The position numbers and the translations under genes are program-made. The notes below the pieces were generated by a model. The model worked only from the letters and a program-made list of their open reading frames with translations, did no database searches and had not been told where the DNA came from. A DNA stretch of 64,000 nucleotides from Flammula alnicola (taxonomy: Eukaryota > Basidiomycota > Agaricomycetes > Agaricales > Strophariaceae): the NCBI GenBank assembly GCA_015499995.1, contig JADNRV010000193.1:1-64000 (forward strand), read 5' to 3'. Of this stretch, positions 11,566-22,440 are shown piece by piece (position 1 is the stretch's first letter; each line of letters opens with the position of its first letter).

Positions 11566-13555
11566 ATGGCAGAGGATACGAAGGAAACTGCATACGATTC
11601 GGAGAAACAGGTCGGATCTGTAACGACGGTCGAGGTTGCTTCGACTTTCCGAGGATGGACACAGCAACTCACGACATGGGGAGTAGAAATGCGAGGTATG
11701 TTTGTTATTTCAATTCAGGTGCACTCATAAATTTCTCTCGCCAGGCATCCAGCCGGTTCCTGTCGAAGAAAGAACTGACACTCAGTATAGCAAGATTTGT
11801 TTCGTCTTCTTGTCTTCGAATATGAATATCCTAGCGTTTGTAACACTCGACCCGTTTGACTGGAATTACCGAGAATAACATTATTTTAAACAGGTTTTCC
11901 ATTGGGACTTTAGGTCCGGTGGTTTTCGAGCTCAGTGTACGAGACTCATGCCTTGTCATCATTGGTTTTAATCTCATATGCACCATTTTCCCGGCATACT
12001 TGTACGTCCTTCATATACTTTGTATTTTATCCCCGATGTATGACTACAATTCAGTGCCACGTGGGGTCCGAATATGGGTATGAGGCAAATGGTTCTTGCT
12101 CGATATACGTTTGGGTGCGTTATTACGAGAAATTATTCCCGAGCTCGCCTCTTATTTAATTAATGCAGGTACTACGGTGTGATCATACCCTGTGTTCTCA
12201 ACCTCGTTAGCGTCATTGGATTCTCTGTTTCGAATTGTATACTTGGCGGTCAAGCCCTAGCCAGTGTAACGAACGGACACCTGAGCTGGACGTGAGCAGT
12301 CACTTTTTGTTTTGGCAAAATGAATGTTTATTCAGGTCGGTTCGAGACAGAGTTGGGATTGTGATATTTACTGCCATTTCAGTTGTAGTCTCGTTTTGCG
12401 GCTACAAATTTCTCAATTGGTAATTCTGTGCATTTCTATAAATTGATGGGGAACTCACTCAATCTCTTGCATAAGGTACGAGCGCGTAGCCTGGATTCCG
12501 GTCGTAATCACCTTCATCATTGTCCTCGGTATTGGTGGAAAGCATTTGGGCAATCCACCCCCACCGGTACCGCCAACGGCAGCTTCAATCTTAGGTTTTG
12601 CCGGGACTCAAGCAGGTTATATGATTACATGGTCTGGATTCGCCGCCGACTATGCTAGCTATCTGCGTCCTGACGGAGCAAGGTACAGTATCTCGGGCTT
12701 GGATATATGAGCCAATTAGTAACCATTTCCCTACAGCTGGAAGGTATTCTGGTACTCTTATATCGGCCTTTTCCTACCAACTGTACGTCAAATATTTATG
12801 AAGTATTCAATGATGTCATGTTACAATGTCTTTTTCGCTAGGTTCTGCTGGCGTGCGTAGGCGCTGCTCTTTCTGCTGCAGCAAATTCAGTCCCTGCATG
12901 GAATGACGGTTATGCTGGAGGAAACATCGGGGGCCTTCTCGAAGCAGTCTTGCAACCGGCAGGCAACTTTGGGAAATTTCTGACTGTCATCTTGAGTCTT
13001 TCCGTGGCCGCCAACCTAGTATCCATTTTTTATTCTGCCTCTTTCAACTTCCAGGTCTTCATCCCGCGACTTGTTGTTGTCCCAAGATATGTTTTCACTG
13101 TGGTCACTGCAGCTGTGTAAGTCTCGGGAATTACTCACTATTCTACATGAAAAGTCTGACGTAATTTATTTTTCTGTAGCGTTCTACCCATCTCAATTGT
13201 CGGGGCACATAGGTTTTATGCCGCGGTAACCAACTTCCTCAGTCTCATCGGATACTGGTGTTCCGCCTTCGTGGTTATGATTCTCATCGAACACCTCTAC
13301 TTTCGCTCCAACAAGTTTACAAATTATGACAGCGAAGCCTGGAACGTTCCCAGCCGCCTGCCTCTAGGGCTTGCGGCAGTAGGGTCTGGCGTACTTTCTT
13401 TCGCTCTCGTTATTCCATGTGTGAGCCAGGTCTGGTTCACTGGTCCTATTGCGAAGACGACGGGTGATCTTGGGTTTGAGGTTGCTTTCGTTCTGAATGC
13501 AATCCTTTATCCTCCCTTAAGGTGGTTGGAGATTAGGTTTACCGGACGCTTGTGA
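11566..13555 (+). CDS. Purine-cytosine permease (NCS1/Fcy-type), copy 1
   Basis: Ten exons join to 494 residues: 11566-11695, 11745-11835, 11894-12001, 12055-12114, 12169-12291, 12351-12419, 12476-12682, 12737-12782, 12842-13116 and 13180-13555. All phases agree. The product is a polytopic plasma-membrane transporter expected to import cytosine and purines with protons. Fcy family signatures include ERTDTQYSKICFVFLSSNMN, FSIGTLGPVVFEL, TWGPNMGMRQM, NCILGGQALASVTNG, WYERVAWIPVVITF and YDSEAWNVPSRLPLGLAAVG. It has about 12 hydrophobic segments and full family length. The ATG at 11566 (MAEDTKETAYDSEKQ) gives the short hydrophilic N-terminus usual here. The exact substrate cannot be read from the sequence. 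A tandem copy with the same exon map lies at 16436. Confidence 0.93.
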
Positions 13556-13848
13556 TAATGAGATAGTTGTTTTGAAATATGACTAGACAGGCTGTTATAG
13601 GCCATCTCGGCGCGAAAAAAATCCAAAATCGTGAACGAAATAGTACAGCACGTCGTTATCAGTGACGGCGTCCCTGAGCGCCTTACCGAGGATAAACTAA
13701 AGTAGATGTGACGCCGGAATTGCACCGCACGTTGAAGCGCCCATCGTCCGAGTCGCGTGACGTGTATTGTCCTTACTCATGGGACCAGCTTTCTTCCTGC
13801 TTTTCATGTGGGACTTGCCCTAACTTGCTCTCAAGTTAATTCCGCATT

Positions 13849-15914
13849 ATGGTGGACCGAAATCTTGCCGCTGCATTACAGCTTCCCGAGGATTGTAGTG
13901 AAGAGGTGAGTCATCGCTCACGTTAGTTGGAAGATGTCAATATTCAATGTCATTGATCAGGATGCTGCCTCAGAAATTATCGCGTTATTGAGCTCTGCTG
14001 TACACGACGCGGAGCCCCGAAAGACTCTTTCCGACATCTACCACCTCATCACCAACTTTGGCGCGACTTCATATCTCGTTCGTCTATCATTCTTATACTG
14101 TAATGCGAGCAGGTCTGAAACCCATGCAGGACCCTCTAAACACACTTCCGCTTTTGCTACCTTGCGACAATCTTGCAGCCCGAAACATAATCTCAGTCAT
14201 CGGCGAATGTGGTTCAGCCAAAGAAGTCGTGATGACTGTGCAAGAGGCGGCTGAACGCCTCGAACGGACTCTAGAAGCCGAATACGACGAGGAAGAGGAA
14301 GAAGAGGAAGATCAAAGCAAAGAAGGAGGAGCAGGAGAGGGGGTCGCGGAGCATGCGAAACGGAACTCCCCTGTCACTCAACTCTTGATCTTGATAGATC
14401 TTTACGCCTCTGGTGAGTTCGGTTTCTACTTTCTGATATTCCTCCATCTTATTTTTGAAGTTCAGCAATTCCGAGGCAAAAGCTGCGTCGAAAATTAGCA
14501 TCCGATACGCTAAGGCCGTTGTTCGAAGACCTCGAAGGGATCGTAAAACTCGCAGGCCGTAAAGCAACGCAGGATGAGGGTCGTTCAATGATACACAGTA
14601 TCGCAAGGCTCGCCTTGAACACCAAAGAATGGGTCGATAAGGCCAATGTTAATTCTCCGGAAGACAACCATGTATGCAAGGTATGTGTGGCACTTGCCGT
14701 TTCGTGCCGCGATTTTTGAATGCTGGGTCATCTAGGCAATTCTGAGAAGCCTGCTTGACCGCGCTTTGCTCGCATGTGGGCACAGTCTGGGTGCATCGAT
14801 CGCACAACGTACCTTGGAAGAATGTTTTCCTCGACTAGCCCTTCGATCGAGATCGCGGCCTGATTGGGAGGATGGCGAAAAGGCGATCTTGGAGTTGCTT
14901 GTACGTTTATTCTCACCAATGCATCTATTTCTTAACTTACGATGTCTAGGATGCATATAGGTCCCTTGGAATCCAGTCTGATGTTACTAACGGGCCCTCT
15001 TCAGCAAGCGACCTGATATTTTCTGCATATTGTCCCTCTACTGAAATCGACCCCGACAAATTGTTGTCCTTCATCCTTCCTGCCTTGATATCATCAATCC
15101 AGACGAACACATTTTTGGACGAATCGCTTGCCGTGTTGATAAAATCTCTACATACCCGGCAGACGAGAGATCTCAAGATCGGTCTTTCTGATAATATCAT
15201 GATTCCTCTCTGTGGTATTTTGCCATCCATTGCCAGCGCTCATCCTGATCCGGTTATTCGATACCAAGTCTTTCGGGTTCTTTCGCTCCTTCTCTCATCA
15301 GGAGAAGCTCAGCTGCGGTTTCAACATCTCGTCGAATTTACCAGAGATTCTGAATATCCACAAATGCGGGTCGCATCTGTTGGCTTGGTGAAGGAGGCTT
15401 TACTTGAGGCTCTGTCACAACCCAGAGGACCAAGCGACCTTTTCTGCAGTCCATTGTTCCTACGGACTTTCGGGCCCATACTTTTCAGACCGGATCCGCC
15501 TGACCTGTTTTCCTCGGAATTGACATTGAAGGCCTTCCAGGAAACTCCCGAACCGAGGAGACTTGTCGAATGCTTGTCATTGTATTATATTCTTCTTCTG
15601 CGAGATGAACAAAACTTAGTAAGTCGTTCAGGATAGATCTTCCCACCACCTTCTTACGCCACAGTCTAGACTGGTATACGTGATAAAGATGTCCTTAAGT
15701 CAGTGGAACATAGCCTTCTGTCACCTCTACGAAGTAATATTGAACGGTGGTTGAACGATTCTGCGGTATCAAAGAGTGCGTACTTCGTTTATTTCTTTGG
15801 ATTGAAAGGTATCATTCAACGTCGAGCACAGGTCATCTTCACGATATCACGCCTATCGTTTCCTTGAAAATAAGTTTAGAAAGAGTGGATGCTGCTCGAT
15901 CTAAGCTTGAATGA
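13849..15914 (+). CDS. Glomulin/YBP-like helical-repeat protein
   Basis: Multi-exon gene starting at ATG 13849 (MVDRNLAAALQLPEDCSEE). Coherent exons read DAASEIIALLSSAVHDAEPR, LPCDNLAARNIISVIGECGS, a Glu-rich linker, LLILIDLYASAIPRQKLRRK and a long helical stretch to QTNTFLDESLAVLIKSLHTR. Near the end comes TGIRDKDVLKSVEHSLLSPL, and after a final intron ISLERVDAARSKLE and a stop at 15912-15914. The all-helical layout with a TGIRDKD-like motif near the C-terminus matches my memory of the glomulin/ALF4/Ybp2 family (roughly 600 aa), whose members act in cullin-RING ligase control or oxidative-stress signalling. The junction near 14077-14113 has a very short intron and needs one extra base to keep frame, so a missing base is suspected. 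The gene lies between two paralogous permeases and is unrelated to them. Confidence 0.65.
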
Positions 15915-16435
15915 ATGTCGATGTTATATGAAAAGGAAATAATTTTTGCCAAATGCCATGTTATTAGTTATTGCGATACACACTGTCTATTTGAATAAGG
16001 ATTCATTTACACATTTTAGCCTTACCTTAGACAGCCTTAGACTTTCCTTCGCCACCAGTGAGGAATTTAGTTCGAGATACCAAGTATAACTCTGAAGAGT
16101 CGTATCTGCGCAGCACGAAAGTATGTCAGGCACGCGAAGCAAGTCCGACTAAAACAATAGCCTCCGCATCGACCTTCATTTAGCTTCATTTGGCCTTATG
16201 CGCAGGCCTATGTATTGCCAATTTGCCGCCATGAGCGCTCCCGAGTTTCTTATTGAGCGGTCCGGTGGAACTCCGGGGACGGAGTATATGCTCGATCTCC
16301 GTCGATTGATCCTAAATAGATCGATCATGTTTTTTTTTCTGTAGATTGTGGTTAAAGGAATCCTTTGGGTGGGAAGGAGTTATATTAATATGACTCAGGG
16401 CACTCTTCTCTTTCCACACTCATCTCCCGTTTTCA
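15915..16435. other. Intergenic region between glomulin-like gene and permease 2
   Basis: No ORF with recognisable content. It should contain the terminator of the upstream gene and the promoter of permease 2; no clear TATA box was seen. Confidence 0.4.
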
Positions 16436-18420
16436 ATGTCCTTGAAAAGCCCCTTGGATTTGGAGAAGCCGGAGTTAGTGGTATGGCAGGAAGAGTGCAA
16501 CAGTGGTACCCCTCCGTCGAATTGGTTGGCGAGGAGGCTGTTAACCTGGGGCGTGGAAGCAAGAGGTGCGTAAACCCACTTCCGGTAGATCGTTGACGCA
16601 ACTCATCTATACCAGGGATATCACCCGTACCTTTGGAGGAACGCGTCGACCACCCATACAGCAAGATATTCTTTGTCTGGTTTTCAATGAACTTCAATAT
16701 CCTTTCGTAAGGTGGAAACTTATCTTCTTTATAGAATTTATTCGAATGCGATTGTAGATTTTCTGCTGGAACACTAGGACCCGTTGCCTTTGGACTGGGA
16801 CTGCGCGACACATGCCTGACAATACTCTTCTTCAATTTGTTGTGTTGTGCCTTCCCCGCGTACTTGTAGGTCTCCCGTGGAAATGTCATCCTTTTGATAT
16901 TTATATGTTTCTGCGTAGCACAACATGGGGTCCGAAGCTAGGAATGCGACAGATGATTATTTCGCGTTATTCCTTTGGGTATGGTGCTCGCGTCTCACGT
17001 TATCTTCGTTCATTTACTGAGCAAGAATGCTAGATACTACGGAGTAATTCTGCCTTGCATCATGAACCTGATAGGCATGATTGGATTCTCGATTCTCAAC
17101 TGCATCCTGGGAGGACAGGCTTTGGCAAGCGTTTCCAGCCATAATTTGAGTTGGACGTGAGTTTACGTTCGGCGTTTAAAAACCGCCCAAAATCTAATCT
17201 CGAAAACGCCTTTCTTAACAGTGTGGGAATTATCGTTATCGCTGTGATATCTCTTCTTGTTTCATTTTGTGGATATAATGTGTTGAATTGGTGAGTGATC
17301 AGTCCGTCTTGGACGAATATTTACCTGACGAAAGACCCAGGTACGAACGACTCGCTTGGATACCCGTTCTTATCACATTTATCATTGCCCTGGGGGTCGG
17401 AGGGAAACATCTGTCAAGTCCACCACCTGCAGAACCTGCAACTGCATCTTCTATCCTAACTTTTGCCTCGACCTTGGCTGGGTTCTCCATCACTTATTCC
17501 GGCCTCAGCTCCGATTTTTCGAGTTATTTTCGGCCAAACGTGTCCAGGTGAGATAGGACAATCCGCCCCAAAGTTACAGAAATAATAACCAAATTCCCAG
17601 CTGGAAAATGTTCTTTTCGTCTTACTTTGGATTCTTGCTCCCGATTGTATGTTGTCAACGTGGCTTTATGTATCCAGCCATTGACTGTCCTATCTATCTT
17701 TAGGTGACCATTCAGTGTCTCGGCGCCGCAGTCGTCGTTGCCGCAACCTCTGTCCCGGACTGGGAGGCGGGATATGCAGGCGGAAACGTAGGAGGATTAC
17801 TGGAAGCCATGCTTCATCCCGTCGGGAATTTTGGGAAGTTCCTGACGGTGCTATTGAGTCTGTCCGTTGCAGCCAATATTGCCGCGACATTCTACTCGAT
17901 ATCGATAAATATCCAGGTCTTCATCCCTGCTCTTGTTATCGTCCCTAGGTACATCTTCTCCCTAGTGGCAACGGCAATGTGAGTTCTCGATTTTCGTATT
18001 TTTTCAATGCTCATCTTTACCGGTGTGTCTAGCGTTGTTCCGCTATCAATTGTTGGCGCGCACCGATTTTACCAAACCCTTATCGACTTCCTCGGCATCA
18101 TAGGCTACTGGGCATCTTCCTACGTCGCCATCGTCATGATCGAGCATCTCTTCTTCCGTGAGAATGACCCATTGCACTACGACTCCGAGGCATGGAACAT
18201 CCCGGGACGCCTCCCAAGTGGGATTGCAGCAGTAGCAGCAGGCGTCGCTTCTTTCGGCGTCGTCGTCCCTTCAATGGATCAGGCCTGGTTCGTTGGACCC
18301 ATCGCACGTTTTACGGGTGATATTGGCTTCGAGGTTGCGCTCGCTGTTAGTGCGATATTGTATTTCCTTTTAGGTGGATTGAAATTAGATGGAGAGGATT
18401 TGTTTGATTTATTACTATGA
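16436..18420 (+). CDS. Purine-cytosine permease (NCS1/Fcy-type), copy 2
   Basis: Ten exons join to 498 residues: 16436-16565, 16616-16706, 16758-16865, 16919-16978, 17034-17156, 17222-17290, 17341-17547, 17601-17646, 17704-17978 and 18033-18420. The first nine exons have exactly the same lengths as in the copy at 11566, so all intron positions and phases are shared. Family motifs are present: FSAGTLGPVAFGL, TTWGPKLGMRQM, NCILGGQALASVSSH, WYERLAWIPVLITF and YDSEAWNIPGRLPSG. Start at ATG 16436 gives MSLKSPLDLEKPELVVWQEE; an earlier ORF at 16348 is in another frame and was discarded. The C-terminus differs (LDGEDLFDLLL). Proton-coupled uptake of cytosine or purines is expected; the two copies may differ in substrate or expression. 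Confidence 0.92.
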
Positions 18421-19728
18421 GATGTAAACAGGATCGTGTCCTATACCTTATTCTTTCATGTGGTCTTGGACAGCGGTGACAGAGACCGGGTAGGTCATTC
18501 TTACGAAATACAACTTCTGTGAGGATGAATCAGTCCCGCTGATTCGCAATGTTCTAAGTGTCTAGGCACCTTCAACCTTGCCTCATAAATTTAAGACTTC
18601 CGAGATATTCTGTGTGGTGTGGTACGGAAGACAACAAGTAAGGAGCTTGAAACGGGTCTGAAGTCGTGAGCGCTTGAGCCCTTTAGTCCTCCTAATTATT
18701 TAAACCGTCACAAGTTTATTAAACGCGTTTCAGGAACGGTCACGTGAGGTTACTTCGCGCGTCTATCCGCAGCCTCTTTCTTCACCATGATGTTGCACCA
18801 CCGGTGGTAGCTTTTGCTGTCGGGGAGTGCTAGTCCGGCCAACGTCCCCCTTCCAATATCATGTATCCGATTTTTTAAATCCATATTTACTATCAGCCAC
18901 GAGGTAGTTACCTAGTAGTTACCTGAGCTACTTATGTAACGTAGTTAGCGCAGATTTATTCTATTATTCTTAGACTAAGTATTATCACTAAGTGTGCAGC
19001 TCTGAGCTGGACTTTGACAAGCTACAGTTGATCTACAGTCTTGCTTCAGCAACAAGCCGCCAGAATGATTCGCAGGCCGCAAGGCAAAAGAGTTTTAACA
19101 CGATCTTGAACCGGCGGAGGCGCTGCGAGAATTTACGCAGGTGCTCAGAGAGGAAGAAATAGAAGCAGACATAGATATCCTCAGAACGAGCGCCATACAC
19201 TTTCCCTGCCTCGATAATGACGGCTACCGCGCCACACGACGGCGTTCTGGACCAGAAGGACATTACGCAATCCAAGTTGTCACCCAATGATTGCGAAGCT
19301 GATATGGACAATCTCGAGCTCACCTTCAACTTCGAGAATTGGCGGTCATGGTCGCACTGATCTCGAACCGCTTTTCCCCCAGTCGTTCAAAAGCCAACTC
19401 ATCAACACCTCAAACGAGGATAATCGATAGCGAGGGGTGGAGGCTGTTACGTCCTTTCAGCTTATCAAGGACCAACAGTAGAATGAATTGGACGATGCAT
19501 TGCCTCCTTCCTGTAAACAAAATATGTACGACATCTGAACTATTTTACAAATCTGATCGAATTTTAAAAAAAACCTCTTGCTTCCCTGCAAATTTGTGGG
19601 TTTGCTAAAACGTCGACGACCGCTAGTTCATACAATGATTCACCTAAAAACCGTCTAAAAATTGTTCCCATGGCTTTTTGCCAGCGTCTTGAAGGCGAGA
19701 AAGCGCTTGAGAGCGAGCTTTCTATATT
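18421..19728. other. Gene-poor region, possible decayed coding remnants
   Basis: No intact gene. A 49-codon plus-strand frame from about 19217 contains LELTFNFENWRSWSH, and about 80 bases later another frame contains LSAYQGPTVE; together they look like decayed coding sequence. A short direct repeat built on TAGTTACCT lies at about 18905-18930. Confidence 0.3.
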
Positions 19729-20578
19729 CTATATCCTCCATTCCTTCGCTGGAGTACCGGGCGTGCACTCCTGTGGTAACACATTAAGGACTTTGGTTTG
19801 ATTCATTGGGTATTGACCGAGTATGACAGCTTCACTTAGCTCCCGAGTGACAGGGACGAGATAGAACGTAGGGCGGGTACCGGTCATGGTAATGCAAGGG
19901 ATTGTCATAGCGTCGAGGGGAGGGAGGCCGCTCGCTTCTCGTTTTGCGTTGTTGGCCTGAAAGACCGCTATTGCCTCTGCAATAACCTGCGGTAGTGGGT
20001 CACTCCCGTTGAAGATCGTCTTATCCTCAACGGCTATAAGTAGGACCAGACGGGGGCAATACAGAAGGCACACGTCCGTCTGTGCGACCCTATTGGCATC
20101 ACCGCAGATGGTGAGAGGGACGATATAGCGCGTCATTAAAGGGTGTTATCGAGCTCGTTGAACTCCAAAAGCTTCAAAGTCTCCGCGGTAAAGTTGTAGA
20201 TAAAGCTCTCCTGGGAGGGCCTGGTGGCGAGATCGAGATATCTGAGATAATCAGCGGCAGGTTTAGAAACGTTCACGTTGGGGTCGCCCGGGGCAGCGAG
20301 GATGGCGGGTTAAGGTGGTCTAGCGACGGGTCTGCGCCATGGCGAAAGAATTCGTTCGGAGGGACAGGTAAGACGGTGATGTTGTAGGCGAGGAGATCAC
20401 CGTCGTCCAGTCGCTGCATGACTTGGCGGACCGAGTGGCGTTCGCCATGATTGGAATCTGACGATGAGGTCGATCCTTGGAATGCTGAACACATTGAGCC
20501 ACACACCTGAGCAACACCCAACAAGTTAAGGTCGTGATGGTTATTGACGAAGCTGCTGATGCTGAAGTCAAGTTTCAC
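19729..20578 (-). pseudogene. Conserved hypothetical gene with two -1 shifts; possible PD-(D/E)XK-like core
   Basis: Three consecutive frame segments make one protein on the minus strand. The first (20578 to about 20310) has GERHSVRQVMQRLDDGDLLA and LPVPPNEFFRHGADPSLDHLN. The second (about 20310-20135) has AILAAPGDPNVNVSKPAADY and ESFIYNFTAETLKLLEFNEL. The third (to 19729) has TRYIVPLTICGDANRVAQTD and LLIAVEDKTIFNGSDPLPQV. Each junction is repaired by one added base, so the gene may be intact in reality. The segment TD...LLIAVEDK followed by PQVIAEAIA has the spacing of a PD-(D/E)XK nuclease core (Asp, then Glu-x-Lys, then Gln). That is inference from pattern only. I recall such hypothetical proteins as frequent in Agaricomycete genomes, without known function. 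Confidence 0.5.
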
Positions 20579-21096
20579 CAGTAAGTATCGGTCCGGAGTG
20601 CCGCAATAACAACAGCAACGTGGCCAAAATAGGAGAATATCACGTGATACGAAAGTTTATAAGGCTGAAATTTTCTCGTTTGTTCTTCACTCATTTGCAT
20701 TCGCATTTATTGTCCCCCTGCATATTCATCCTTCTTCATGCAGGAGTCTACAGCGTATTCTAGAGAGAATAGGGTCTCAGCTGGAGCGCACTTCAGCCCT
20801 GGAGGCGGTTGACAGATGTTGACTTGAGGTGGTGTTCCTTACCAGAGGCCCTACATCCAGTTCGTCCTGTATCTCGATTTCCAGCCCATTATAATACTTC
20901 AGCATTGTAGATAATGTCACTACAATTGAATAAACCAGTACAATTGATCTGTCCATGTCAGAACCACATAGCATTTCGCGTTCTTCAGCCCTTACTCGCG
21001 CAAGCACATCCCTTGCGAAGATAATTCGAAATTGGTTTAAAACGAGGCGCCCATGTTGGATAAAGCTCAGTTTCCCTCCATTCGACCTCTCCAATC

Positions 21097-22440
21097 ATGT
21101 CGCAGGCATTGTCATACGACATATGGCGTCACGTCGCCAAATTCATTCCGAAACCCACCTTGCTCAAGCTATATAGCCTCAATTCGGCTTTTTTCGATGT
21201 CGTAATGAATGAAGATTATCGTGAGGTCCAAATATACCATACTGGCGATCAACGTACCCTTCGATGTTTACTGAACACGAGGTCAGAATGCTCAGGATTT
21301 GAAGCGTGCTGATAACTAACCCACTCTTTTTTACACTCTGTTAGTCCTGCAGTTGCGGGTCGCGTGCGCACCATGCACCACGACCCCACTTACTCTGCGA
21401 GTCCAACATGCCCATACCTTCGGATGGTTCTGCTCTTGGGACGCCCGATCTTATTTCCCAGATGACCAATGTTACGTCTTTGCCCATAGGATGTCATCCA
21501 CCAGATGACTGGAAAATGTTCGTATGGGCGATGTCCTTCGTCGAGACTGCATGGTCTGCGCATGGCTCTCGGTTGCGAAACCTCACTCTCGCCATCCCTT
21601 TGGAAACTTATTCGGATCTGCTTTCCTCGGCGTCGATGATTAAGCATCACCCTGCGGCGGAATCCACGACAGTTTGGGATGAAATCTTATTGTCGATCGT
21701 CGCATTCATCAATCGACAAGCCCGAACTTTGAGCCATCTCTCGATTGATACACCCGAATCAGGGTCCGATACCTCCATTCCCTTTAACACACTCGGACGT
21801 CTCCCACACCTCATAAAGTTGTCCATCTCGCATCCACTATGATAGGCCGCCTTCAACCTCAAATACCCTCTGGGATTGACAAGTTTTTGAAGAAAGATGC
21901 CGATTTACTTCAGGAATTGACCCTTCAGTTCTACGGCCCTTCCATCGATGAACATTTGCCCTCCCCAAGTGCTTTCTTTTCCCATCCCATATTCCGGGTG
22001 CCACTGCCGTGTTTGACATCCCTGGACCTCGGTTTATGCCAATGGGAGAAATCGATTCAGAGCCTCGTCTCTGTCTTTAGTGGCGAAGCATCGGTACTTC
22101 GGAGTCTGGAAATGCATATGTATTTCTTGAGTTGTAATCTTCTTGACTTGCTCTGTCAAAAGCTACCGAAATTCTATCATTTGGATTTGCGTTTCGAGTC
22201 TCGACACGCTTGTAGGCCGCGATGACGGCTCATGGATCGCCAATTATTACTGGAATGGCTACGATGTACGTGCCTATACTCCCATCCTTGAGTGATTGCC
22301 TTTTAATTTACGGAATAAACCCACTGATTTTTTCTTTCTTCTACCAGGGTTACGCTGCTGCCTTTGTAAAATGCATAGCGAGTCGTCAGGGCAGATGGGA
22401 CGAATGCAGAAAGCTATTAGCAGAAGCCTACCGTCCATGA
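21097..22440 (+). pseudogene. F-box-like gene with two -1 shifts
   Basis: ATG 21097 begins MSQALSYDIWRHVAKFIPKP then LLKLYSLNSAFFDVVMNEDY, an F-box-like start that closely resembles the gene at 57464 (LPPEIWCHIIRYLSLATLQG then FFDLAMDEKYR). After an intron (about 21280-21344) the reading is SPAVAGRVRTMHHDPTYSAS. Coherent protein then continues one base back from 21408 (SRLRNLTLAIPLETYSDLLS) and one more base back from about 21840 (LQELTLQFYGPSIDEHLPSP). The tail after about 22225 is less clear but probably ends with KCIASRQGRWDECRKLLAEA and a stop near 22440. Both breaks are single-base losses. LRR-like leucine spacing suggests an SCF substrate receptor. It may be functional if the breaks are base-call errors. 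Confidence 0.55.

Noticed and set aside
11566..18420. Secondary-metabolite or nucleobase-use gene cluster
   Set aside because: Only the two permeases relate to nucleobases; the gene between them and the neighbours belong to unrelated families.
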